Positions 1 through 5,259 of a stretch of 8,219 nt of DNA are shown here, one piece after another. The translations under genes and the position numbers were made by a program. Origin of the DNA: Hyphomicrobiales bacterium. GTDB taxonomy: Bacteria; Pseudomonadota; Alphaproteobacteria; Rhizobiales; Hyphomicrobiaceae. The notes beneath the pieces were generated by a model that worked only from the letters and a program-made list of their open reading frames with translations, searched no databases and had not been told where the DNA came from. Numbering within the stretch: the first letter of the stretch is position 1; the number at the start of each line of letters is the position of its first letter. The DNA is taken from the NCBI GenBank assembly GCA_017304275.1, contig JAFKKW010000397.1:1-8219 (forward strand), written 5' to 3'.

Positions 1-539
1 ACCTCGACCTTGGAGCCGAGCGCCTGCCAGAACGCCGTGAGCTTCTCGACCGCCGCCGTGTCGGCATCCGGGCCCGGCGTCAGGATGCACCAGCGTCCGT
101 CGAACAGTTCCGCAAAGCCGGATTCCGGACCGGATTGCTCGGTGCCCGCGATCGGATGCCCGGCGACGAAATGCACGCCCTTCGGCACATGCGGGCTGAC
201 GTCGTTGACGATCGCCGCCTTGACCGATCCCACATCGGTCAGGATCGCGCCTGGCTTGAGGCTGCGCGAGATCTCTTTCGCGATCGGCCCGCACAGCCCG
301 ACCGGCGTACAGAGGATGACGAGATCGGCCCCCTCCGCAGCCTCCGCCGGCGTCACGTACCCTTGCTCGATGAGGCCGAGCCGCATGGCCGTCTCGACCG
401 TGGCCGGCGTGCGCGCCGAGCCGACGATCTCGCCCGCGAGGCCAGCGCGCCGCGCGGCATGGCTGATCGAGGAGCCGATGAGCCCGATGCCGATCAGCGC
501 GATGCGCTCGAACATGGGTTTGCTGGTCCGCTCGCTCAT
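1..539 (-). CDS. tyrC: Prephenate/arogenate dehydrogenase (TyrA-type), 3' end outside the window
   Basis: This enzyme oxidatively decarboxylates prephenate or L-arogenate on the way to tyrosine, in the cytoplasm. Only the first 179 residues are present; the family is usually about 290-320, so the helical dimerisation domain is missing. The N-terminal Rossmann fold shows GIGLIGSS (Gly17, Gly19, Gly22), then LCTPVG near 76-81 and TDVGSVK at 101-107. The block GHPIAGTEQSGPESGF (127-142) is the family signature, with His128 as the expected catalytic histidine. The ATG at 539-537 overlaps the hisC TGA as ATGA, which fixes the start and implies translational coupling. A second in-frame ATG at residue 9 is less likely. 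The end of strand beta2 reads VGSART, without the acidic residue usual in NAD-specific members, so NADP use is possible (inference). Prephenate versus arogenate preference cannot be read from sequence. Confidence 0.93.
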   Translation of the reverse strand, partial: MSERTSKPMFERIALIGIGLIGSSISHAARRAGLAGEIVGSARTPATVETAMRLGLIEQGYVTPAEAAEGADLVILCTPVGLCGPIAKEISRSLKPGAILTDVGSVKAAIVNDVSPHVPKGVHFVAGHPIAGTEQSGPESGFAELFDGRWCILTPGPDADTAAVEKLTAFWQALGSKVE

Positions 540-1639
540 GCGCGCGCTCCGACGAAGGCTTTGAGCGCGTCCACGACCTTGCGGTTCTCCGCTTCCGTGC
601 CGATGGTGATGCGCAGCGCGCCGGGGAGCCCGTACCCCGCCACGCGGCGCACGATGATGCCGCGCGCCTTGAGGAACGCATCGCACGCCGCCGCATCGCG
701 GCCCGCGCTCGGCGGGAAATGCACGAGGATGAAGTTGGCGACGCTCGGCGTCACCGAAAGACCGAGCTTTTCGATCTCGCCCGTGAGCCAGGGCAGCCAC
801 TCGTCGTTGTGGCGCACCGACGCCTCGATATGCGCCCAGTCATCCATGGCCGCCGCACCCGCCGCGATCGATGGCGCGGAAAGATTGAACGGCCCGCGAA
901 TGCGGTTGAGCGCATCCGCGATCGCCGACGGGCAGTACGCCCAGCCGATGCGCAATCCCGCGAGCCCGAAGATCTTGGAGAACGTGCGCGTCATAACGGT
1001 GTTCTCGGTGGTGGCCACCAGTTCGAGACCCGCCTCGTAGTCGTTGCGGCGCACGTACTCCGCATAGGCCGCATCGAGCAGCAGCAGCACGTCGCCCGGC
1101 AGCCCAGCGCGCAGCCGGCGCACCTCGTCGATGCCGAGATAGGTCCCGGTCGGATTGTTCGGGTTGGCGAGAAACACGATCCGCGTGCGCGGCGTGACGC
1201 GCTTGAGGATCGCGTCGACGTCGGTCCTGTAGTTGGTCTCGGGCGCAACCACCGGCGTCGCACCTGCCGCCAGCACGACGATGCGGTAGAGCAGGAAGCC
1301 GTGCTCGGTGAACAGCCCCTCGTCGCCGGGCCCAAGGTAGGCATGCGCGATGAGGCTGATCAGCTCGTCCGAGCCGGCCCCGCAGACGATGCGGTCGGGC
1401 TTGAGGCCGAAGCGGCGCGCGATGGCTTGGCGCAGCGCCGTCGCCTGCCCGTCGGGATAGCGCTCGAGCGCCGCCCCGGCAGCCGTGAAGGCCGCGACCG
1501 CCTTGGGGCTGGGCCCAAGCGGCGTTTCGTTCGACGACAGCTTGACGGGCGGGAGCCCCCCCGCGACGTGGCTCTCGCCCGGCACATAGGCTTCGATATC
1601 GAGCACACCGGGACGGGGTTTCGGAGCGAGCGGGGCCAT
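536..1639 (-). CDS. hisC: Histidinol-phosphate aminotransferase family (HisC), probably also aromatic aminotransferase
   Basis: This is a fold-type I PLP aminotransferase of 367 residues, a normal HisC length. It transfers the amino group of glutamate to imidazole-acetol phosphate in histidine synthesis. Visible motifs are PKPRPGVLDIEAYVPG (6-21), SSNETPLGPSP (35-45), YPDG (61-64), GSDELI (89-94), NPNNPTG (159-165), LDAAYAEY (188-195, Asp189 and Tyr192 for the cofactor), the Schiff-base lysine Lys222 in TFSKIFGLAGLRIGW with Arg230, and the substrate Arg343 in LRITIG. The frame stays open upstream to 1831, but that extension is low-complexity and unlike HisC. The ATG at 1639-1637 has GGAAG nine bases upstream and begins just before the conserved region. 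The gene overlaps tyrC by 4 bases, so this copy may act on prephenate or phenylpyruvate as well as histidinol phosphate (inference from context). Confidence 0.94.
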   Translation of the reverse strand: MAPLAPKPRPGVLDIEAYVPGESHVAGGLPPVKLSSNETPLGPSPKAVAAFTAAGAALERYPDGQATALRQAIARRFGLKPDRIVCGAGSDELISLIAHAYLGPGDEGLFTEHGFLLYRIVVLAAGATPVVAPETNYRTDVDAILKRVTPRTRIVFLANPNNPTGTYLGIDEVRRLRAGLPGDVLLLLDAAYAEYVRRNDYEAGLELVATTENTVMTRTFSKIFGLAGLRIGWAYCPSAIADALNRIRGPFNLSAPSIAAGAAAMDDWAHIEASVRHNDEWLPWLTGEIEKLGLSVTPSVANFILVHFPPSAGRDAAACDAFLKARGIIVRRVAGYGLPGALRITIGTEAENRKVVDALKAFVGARA

Positions 1640-1703
1640 CGGACAAGGCTTCCAGGACTGACGTGAGCGCCCATGGGTCGGTCGACCGGCGCGGCGAGGC
1701 CCC

Positions 1704-1732
1704 GTGATACCGAGGGCATCGAAAAAGCGCAA
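1704..1732 (-). promoter_or_regulatory. Possible promoter for hisC-tyrC
   Basis: Read on the minus strand, TTGCGC (1732-1727) and TATCAC (1709-1704) are 17 bases apart. This would start transcription near 1697 and leave a leader of about 58 bases before hisC. Both boxes are imperfect, so this is a weak prediction. I saw no T-box, his-leader peptide or other recognisable attenuator in the leader. Confidence 0.3.
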
Positions 1733-1845
1733 AGGTTTAAGCGCCGCCACGGGTTGGCGCCCTCGCGATGCCGGACCAGACGCCGCCGCCGGCCCTTTAC
1801 CAACTCTTAGGTGCAAATCCTCGATGCTCAATCTTGGGTTGAATA

Positions 1846-1884
1846 CGGACGCAGTCCGCTATTCGATAGCGAATGAACAGTTCA
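1846..1884 (+). promoter_or_regulatory. Three back-to-back perfect dyads before the outer-membrane gene
   Basis: Three short palindromes follow one another directly upstream of the GTG start at 1898. CGGAC-GCA-GTCCG lies at 1846-1858, CGCTAT-TCG-ATAGCG at 1857-1871 and TGAAC-A-GTTCA at 1874-1884. The last abuts and shares one base with the ribosome-binding site AAGGA (1884-1888). They could be operator half-sites or 5' leader hairpins. A possible -35 TTGAAT (1839-1844) lies just upstream, but no convincing -10 is seen at normal spacing. Confidence 0.4.
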
Positions 1885-1897
1885 AGGATCGGGAAAA

Positions 1898-3127
1898 GTG
1901 AGCGCTCGGCGATGCCAAATTCGATTCATTTTCATCCCCGCGCTTCTGCTGTTTCTCGCATCGGGCTCGAAAGCCGCCGCGGATAAAATCGGCGCCAGCA
2001 ATCTTCCGGCAACAATGCCGGCTTTGAAAGGCCGTATTGCGGAGAATGAAAAGGCAACCTCGGCCGTCGTGGTCGCAACCGGCATCGGTGCAACATCGAA
2101 CGCCGGTCCCACGCTGATGGAACAACCCAGCATCTTCCTGGACCGCGCCATCGGCTACGCCACGTCGCAACACACGCCGTTCGGGCAGATCGATGCGAGT
2201 TTCAACTTTTCCGACCGCCACTACACCGCATTCGACGACGCCGACGAGCAATCGATCGCAGCCACCGCGGCCTTGACCCGGGACTGGAAGGGACAACAGA
2301 CACTTCTGAGCTTGGCGTTCTCCAAGGATCGCGACGTCGAGGAACGACTGACGCAGGTTGTCCTCTCCGCCACCCACACCTGGACCGACGGCAGCGTGAA
2401 ACCCTACATCAAGGCAGAGGCGGCGTTGCTCGATTACGGCGATATCCCCGATGGCCTCGATGCGTTCCGGAATCAGGACGATCGCGACCGCATTTCCTCG
2501 AAGGCGACGCTCGGCCTGCGCCTGACACTGATCGATCACGTCGAGATGGAGATCGGTGCCGGCATCGACACCAAGACCTACCTCGAACGCTACGACGATT
2601 TCGGCATCAGGCGCGACAGCGTCTCCGTCTTTCCGCTGATCGGCCTCGGATACACGGGCGAGCGGGGATCCATTCGCGCCCTTTACACGCCGTTATGGCG
2701 CTCCTATCGCGAGGATCTGTTCCAGGATGCCTGGAAACACGCCTACGCCATCGAGGGCGATGTGACGATTACAGACCGCATCAAAGGCTTCGCCTCGGTC
2801 CGATACGGCTTCGAGGAGACCGATTTCCTGATTGCAAGCGCGGCCGACGAAGCGGTCGCCGTGGGCGGCCTGACGGCTTCGCTCGGAAAAGCAACGCTGA
2901 CGCTGGCCGCATCCAAAACTTGGCGGACCTACGACAATCTCGACCTGGCCGACCTCGCGCGCGCCGACGAGAAACGCGAGATCGCGCTCTATGGCGAAGT
3001 GCCGCTGCTCGACACGATCTCTCTCAACGCACGCGTGAGCTATCTCGACTACAAGAGCAGCTTCGGCGGCGCGGCGACCGACGCGATCTCCGCGTCGGTC
3101 GGACTGACGTATGCCGCGACCCATTGA
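1898..3127 (+). CDS. Exported outer-membrane beta-barrel protein, function unknown
   Basis: This is a 409-residue exported protein. A signal peptide is clear: a basic N-region with Arg4, Arg5 and Arg9, a hydrophobic core FIFIPALLLFLASG (10-23), and an AAA site with likely cleavage around 26-28. From about residue 90 to the end the chain alternates short amphipathic strands with polar turns (for example FGQIDASFNFSDRHYTAF, VEMEIGAGIDTKTYLERY, TLTLAASKTWRTYDNL, ISASVGLTYAATH). This pattern is typical of bacterial outer-membrane barrels, and the layout recalls the BBP2-type putative barrel porins of alphaproteobacteria. It ends LTYAATH rather than in the usual terminal aromatic residue. The start is GTG with AAGGA nine bases upstream; no better ATG precedes the signal peptide. 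It is divergent from hisC and faces the next small gene tail to tail. Substrate and role cannot be assigned. Confidence 0.8.
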   Translation: MSARRCQIRFIFIPALLLFLASGSKAAADKIGASNLPATMPALKGRIAENEKATSAVVVATGIGATSNAGPTLMEQPSIFLDRAIGYATSQHTPFGQIDASFNFSDRHYTAFDDADEQSIAATAALTRDWKGQQTLLSLAFSKDRDVEERLTQVVLSATHTWTDGSVKPYIKAEAALLDYGDIPDGLDAFRNQDDRDRISSKATLGLRLTLIDHVEMEIGAGIDTKTYLERYDDFGIRRDSVSVFPLIGLGYTGERGSIRALYTPLWRSYREDLFQDAWKHAYAIEGDVTITDRIKGFASVRYGFEETDFLIASAADEAVAVGGLTASLGKATLTLAASKTWRTYDNLDLADLARADEKREIALYGEVPLLDTISLNARVSYLDYKSSFGGAATDAISASVGLTYAATH

Positions 3128-3131
3128 TATG

Positions 3132-3160
3132 AAAAAAGGGCAGGCGGAATCCGCCCACCC
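3132..3160 (-). terminator. Intrinsic terminator of the small Gly/His-rich gene
   Basis: On the minus strand a hairpin (3160-3138) has GGG/CCC outer pairs, a small 2x2 internal loop and a GGCGG/CCGCC inner stem closed by a 3-base loop. It is followed at once by six T residues (3137-3132). This is a textbook Rho-independent terminator for the gene ending at 3171. It sits 5 bases past the stop of the convergent outer-membrane gene and may also block read-through from that side, although the T-tract there is poor. Confidence 0.85.
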
Positions 3161-3170
3161 CTGAAAATCT

Positions 3171-3419
3171 TTAACGGCCGAGGCCGAGCCCAAGGCCGAG
3201 ACCGACGCCCGCCTTGACCTTCACGATATTGAGCACGCTGAGCTTTGCGGCGACCTGCGCGCCGGCCTTGGCGCCGATAGCCGGACCGCTGTTGCCCTTG
3301 CCGTGGCTCGTTCCATAGCCGCCATGACCACCGCCGTGACCGCCACGGCTGCCGGCCTCTGCCGGAACCGCCGTCGCCAAAGCCAAAGTCGCCGCAAGCG
3401 CAACACAAGCTGCTTTCAT
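3171..3419 (-). CDS. Small exported Gly/His-rich protein, function unknown
   Basis: This is an 82-residue protein with a clear signal peptide (MKAACVALAATLALATAVPA, then AEA before Gly23; likely cleavage after Ala22). The mature part is about 60 residues. It opens with a Gly/His stretch (SRGGHGGGHGGYGTSHGKG, 24-42; His28, His32 and His39) and ends in alternating Gly-Leu (GVGLGLGLGLGR, 71-82). The start is well supported: AGGAG (complement of 3433-3429) lies nine bases before the ATG. A strong intrinsic terminator follows the stop, so it is probably transcribed alone. The histidines could bind metal, but nothing shows this. I do not recognise the family. An antimicrobial or structural envelope peptide is possible, but unsupported. 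Confidence 0.75.
   Translation of the reverse strand: MKAACVALAATLALATAVPAEAGSRGGHGGGHGGYGTSHGKGNSGPAIGAKAGAQVAAKLSVLNIVKVKAGVGLGLGLGLGR
3177..3209 (-). repeat. Degenerate hexamer repeat coding the Gly-Leu tail
   Basis: On the coding strand the unit GGCCTC and close variants recur for about five and a half units and encode alternating Gly and Leu/Val. Silent differences between units (GGG CTC, GGC CTT, GGT CTC) show it is an older repeat and not a fresh slippage expansion. Confidence 0.6.
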
Positions 3420-3782
3420 TTGAAAAGACTCCTGAATGTTTTCTCCACCGACAAACCCACCGGGTTCGCGAATGAATTTCTAAGCGAGAAAACAACGGGA
3501 TACAAAACAATCGGGATTTAAGAGTGAAATGGTCGAACAACCAGAATAGGTCCTGCAAAAGACGTTTGAGAAATGAATTTCGTCTCCGCAAAAAACCCGC
3601 GGCACCACGTCGTCCGCGCAAGACAGATCCGAGCGGCCAACTGCCGCGTCTGCGGGGCGGGAGCGATACGCAATCTGCGCACACTTCTGTCGTAAATCCC
3701 TGCACCTGCTCGCCTGACGACGCGCCGGCAGGTGCGGATCGGCGTGACAGCCACAGCGACGGGGCCGCCAACGGCACAAGGG
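3420..3782. other. Non-coding divergent region between two envelope genes
   Basis: About 360 bases lie without a convincing gene. The half next to the Gly/His-rich gene (3420-3600) is AT-richer than the rest of the window and should carry its promoter and 5' leader, but I could not pick -35 and -10 boxes with confidence. The 10-mer AATGAATTTC occurs twice as a direct repeat (3471-3480 and 3572-3581). Open frames across 3524-3916 are rich in Arg, Ser and Pro and look non-coding. The promoter of the membrane protein at 3783 should also lie here. Confidence 0.5.
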
Positions 3783-4532
3783 ATGACAACGTATTACGAC
3801 TATCTGCAGGACCGGATACAGGCGTCGTCGGTGCGGGATGCCGCCCAGCTCGAGCAACTGATCCATCACGAGCGCAACGCGCTCTGGCAGCAGATTGTCG
3901 CCAATCCCGCCTATGACGAGCGCGGTCGCATGACGGCCCTCGCCGCGTTCGACGAAGCGGCATCCTACATTCTATCCGAGCAGAACGCGCGCTTTGCGAG
4001 GCCCCAGCTTCAGCCGAGCCTCGAGCCACAGAGGGCCGCCCACGCTCCGGAAGAGCCCCCGCCGCGCACCCGATCGATCGGACGCGACATCGTCGTCTTC
4101 CTGGTCGGAGCAGCCGTCGGCTTCGCGGTCGCGTATGTCGCCGGCGGCATCGTCTCACACGCGCGCTCGGGCGGCGGCACGGCGGCCAACGTCGGCGTTC
4201 AAAGTTTCGAGCCGGCCCAGAAGTCGTTCAAGTTCGTCAAGAGCCAGCCGAGCCCGCTGGAAGGAGAGATCAGCGTCGCGTACGCCTCCGGCGCTCCGTC
4301 GGACACCTACGCCTGCGAGGTCGACGCCTCCTACCGGCAGGTCCTGGAATACGCGAAGTTCGACAGCGCCTGCAAAACCGTGACGTTCAAGTTCCGGCCG
4401 CTGCAGGACCTCTGGTCGAACTTCAATTATCTCGAGGGCTACATGGTGTTCTCCGCCACCATCAAATCGCCCGAAGGCGGCAAGTGGCAGGGATCCACGA
4501 GCGTCTATTTTTCCATAGACGCCACGACATGA
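3783..4532 (+). CDS. Single-pass inner-membrane protein with periplasmic C-terminal domain, function unknown
   Basis: With the ATG at 3783 the protein has 249 residues. Residues 1-70 look helical and cytoplasmic (YYDYLQDRIQASSVRDAAQLEQLIHHERNALW onward). Residues 72-97 form a Pro-rich linker (PQLQPSLEPQRAAHAPEEPPPRTR). One hydrophobic segment (DIVVFLVGAAVGFAVAYVAGGIVS, about 102-125) follows basic residues, which predicts an N-in, C-out topology. The rest (130-249) is a strand-rich domain with two cysteines (Cys178, Cys197) that could form a periplasmic disulfide. The start is uncertain. In-frame GTG codons occur at 3732 and 3744, and the AAGGG before the ATG touches it, which is too close for a good ribosome-binding site. 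No family is recognised. It resembles neither its secreted neighbours nor the amino-acid genes, and its role is not inferred. Confidence 0.72.
   Translation: MTTYYDYLQDRIQASSVRDAAQLEQLIHHERNALWQQIVANPAYDERGRMTALAAFDEAASYILSEQNARFARPQLQPSLEPQRAAHAPEEPPPRTRSIGRDIVVFLVGAAVGFAVAYVAGGIVSHARSGGGTAANVGVQSFEPAQKSFKFVKSQPSPLEGEISVAYASGAPSDTYACEVDASYRQVLEYAKFDSACKTVTFKFRPLQDLWSNFNYLEGYMVFSATIKSPEGGKWQGSTSVYFSIDATT
4501..4522. other. Perfect 8-bp stem-loop at the 3' end of a coding region
   Basis: GCGTCTAT (4501-4508) and ATAGACGC (4515-4522) are exact reverse complements around a 6-base loop, TTTTCC. It falls in the last ten codons of the membrane-protein gene and beyond the stop of the convergent 98-residue gene. 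It may protect or end either transcript. No T-tract follows on either strand, so it is not a standard intrinsic terminator. Confidence 0.5.
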
Positions 4533-4538
4533 CGAGGC

Positions 4539-4565
4539 GCGCCGCGCTAAGCCAGCTAGCGGCGC
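4539..4565. terminator. Hairpin between two convergent genes, possible terminator
   Basis: GCGCCGCGCTA (4539-4549) pairs with TAGCGGCGC (4557-4565) as a 9-bp stem with a 2-base bulge and a 7-base loop. It fills the 43-base gap between convergent stops at 4532 and 4576. It lacks a T-tract on both sides, so termination would be weak or aided by Rho. Confidence 0.4.
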
Positions 4566-4575
4566 CCGCGTTCGC

Positions 4576-4872
4576 TCAGTTCATGTAGGGCGAGTCGCCG
4601 CCGTTGCGTCCGATGGACGGCGAGGAGAAAAAGAACCCGCTGTCGAACGGGCCCGACACGGTCTGGTTGGTCGATGTCGGGTCGGTGAACTTCCGCGTAT
4701 TGGTGCCCTGCAGGTACTTGTAGGAGTACCCGCCCCGCTTGGGCGCAGGCCGTACGACACCGCGCAGCGGCTTTTCCTTGGCACCGGACTGGGCCAGGGC
4801 GGGAGCCGGAACGAGGGGCAGCGCCATCAGGGCTGCGGCGATCACGATTTTCACAAGACCGAGATTTTTCAT
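4576..4872 (-). CDS. Small exported protein ending GGDSPYMN, function unknown
   Basis: This is a 98-residue protein with a strong signal peptide: Lys2 and Lys8, a hydrophobic core IVIAAALMALPLVPAPA, and ALA before Gln28, with likely cleavage after Ala27. The mature part is about 71 residues. It has a basic start (AKEKPLRGVVRPAPKRGG), a Tyr-rich YSYKYLQG, a Thr/Asn segment, and an aromatic/Gly C-terminus (GPFDSGFFFSSPSIGRNGGDSPYMN). There are no cysteines, so it is neither a lipoprotein nor disulfide-linked. The start at 4872 begins exactly at the signal peptide, but the ribosome-binding site is weak (a GGG run about 15 bases upstream). It is divergent from the metX promoter region. I do not recognise a characterised family. 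Confidence 0.72.
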   Translation of the reverse strand: MKNLGLVKIVIAAALMALPLVPAPALAQSGAKEKPLRGVVRPAPKRGGYSYKYLQGTNTRKFTDPTSTNQTVSGPFDSGFFFSSPSIGRNGGDSPYMN

Positions 4873-5079
4873 AGATGTAGATTAACCCAGGTGCGGGGCG
4901 TCTGTCGATGTAGGGCAGCGTTTTCGCGACCCGGGTGTGGCTTTCCGAACCTTGCCGAAAGCACCCCACTGCAACGCGCGGAGGAATCGCCCGGTTCCCC
5001 CTGCACCATGACAGGCGAGCCCTTGAAAGGGCGTTAACCCGGCAGTGGTTTCATAACGCCTCAGTGATCGCCGGGAGCC
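4873..5079. other. Non-coding region between a small exported gene and the metX promoter
   Basis: No gene is supported here. It should hold the promoter of the minus-strand gene at 4872, which I could not define. One perfect dyad stands out: GCCCTT-GA-AAGGGC at 5019-5032, whose centre reads TTGAAA. Its right arm is followed by GTTAACCC. The dyad lies about 50 bases upstream of the metX -35 and could be an activator or repressor site. Confidence 0.4.
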
Positions 5080-5109
5080 TTGACCTCGGCCCCGAAGCTC
5101 CGATATTCA
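5080..5109 (+). promoter_or_regulatory. Sigma70-like promoter of metX-metW
   Basis: TTGACC (5080-5085) and TATTCA (5104-5109) are separated by 18 bases. Transcription would begin near 5115-5118, only a few bases before the first stem of the SAM-II aptamer. This is the expected arrangement for a SAM-II leader and supports both calls. Confidence 0.7.
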
Positions 5110-5118
5110 GGGCATCTT

Positions 5119-5178
5119 CGTCGTGGTGATTTGGCCGGCCGGCTTGCAGCCACGTAAAACAACTCGCTAAATGGGCCG
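5119..5178 (+). promoter_or_regulatory. SAM-II riboswitch aptamer
   Basis: This RNA element binds S-adenosylmethionine and turns down methionine synthesis genes. Stem P1 is CGTGGT (5122-5127) with GCCACG (5149-5154), closing on a U-G wobble. The conserved GATTT follows P1 (5128-5132), TTGCA sits before the 3' strand (5144-5148), and the conserved tail CGCTAAATGGG is at 5165-5175. The pseudoknot stem P2 can form between GGCC (5133-5136) and GGCC (5174-5177). The order and spacing match the crystallised Sargasso Sea metX SAM-II element as I recall it, with compensating changes in P1. It lies between a good promoter and metX, where this class is typically found. Confidence 0.93.
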
Positions 5179-5201
5179 TCGCGCACCCGAAAACCATCGG
5201 T

Positions 5202-5251
5202 GGGCCGGTCTATCGGGCCGGTGTTGAAAGCCCGCACGCGCGGGCCGGGAG
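5202..5251 (+). promoter_or_regulatory. metX leader downstream of the aptamer: repeats, hairpin and ribosome-binding site
   Basis: The ribosome-binding site is GGGAG at 5247-5251, eight bases before the metX ATG. A perfect 6-bp hairpin, GCCCGC-ACGC-GCGGGC (5230-5245), ends one base before it. GGGCCGG occurs at 5202-5208, 5215-5221 and 5242-5248, the last running into the ribosome-binding site; a shorter copy, GGGCCG, is at 5173-5178 in the aptamer tail. There is no T-tract after any hairpin, so control is more likely on translation initiation than on termination (inference). Confidence 0.6.
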
Positions 5252-5259
5252 CAGCACGC

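Noticed and set aside
135..1040. Plus-strand open frame of 301 codons over the tyrC-hisC junction
   Set aside because: It is antisense to two conserved enzymes and has no domain or ribosome-binding site of note.
1640..1831. N-terminal extension of HisC by 64 residues
   Set aside because: The frame is open, but the residues are unlike HisC, and the ATG at 1639 has a good ribosome-binding site and fits the family length.
3524..3916. Plus-strand open frame of 130 codons before the membrane-protein gene
   Set aside because: It has Arg/Ser/Pro-rich composition, no ribosome-binding site, and overlaps the real frame at 3783 in another phase.
3049..4158. Minus-strand open frame of 369 codons over the middle block
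   Set aside because: It crosses the intrinsic terminator, the Gly/His-rich gene in another frame and the divergent non-coding region. The composition is Arg/Ser/Cys noise.
5133..5140. GGCCGGCC as a restriction or methylation target of interest
   Set aside because: This 8-base palindrome is expected by chance in such GC-rich DNA and is explained as part of the SAM-II loop.
5200..5259. Upstream GTG start for MetX
   Set aside because: No ribosome-binding site precedes it and the added 20 residues do not resemble MetX. It is not fully excluded because it would lie closer to the riboswitch.
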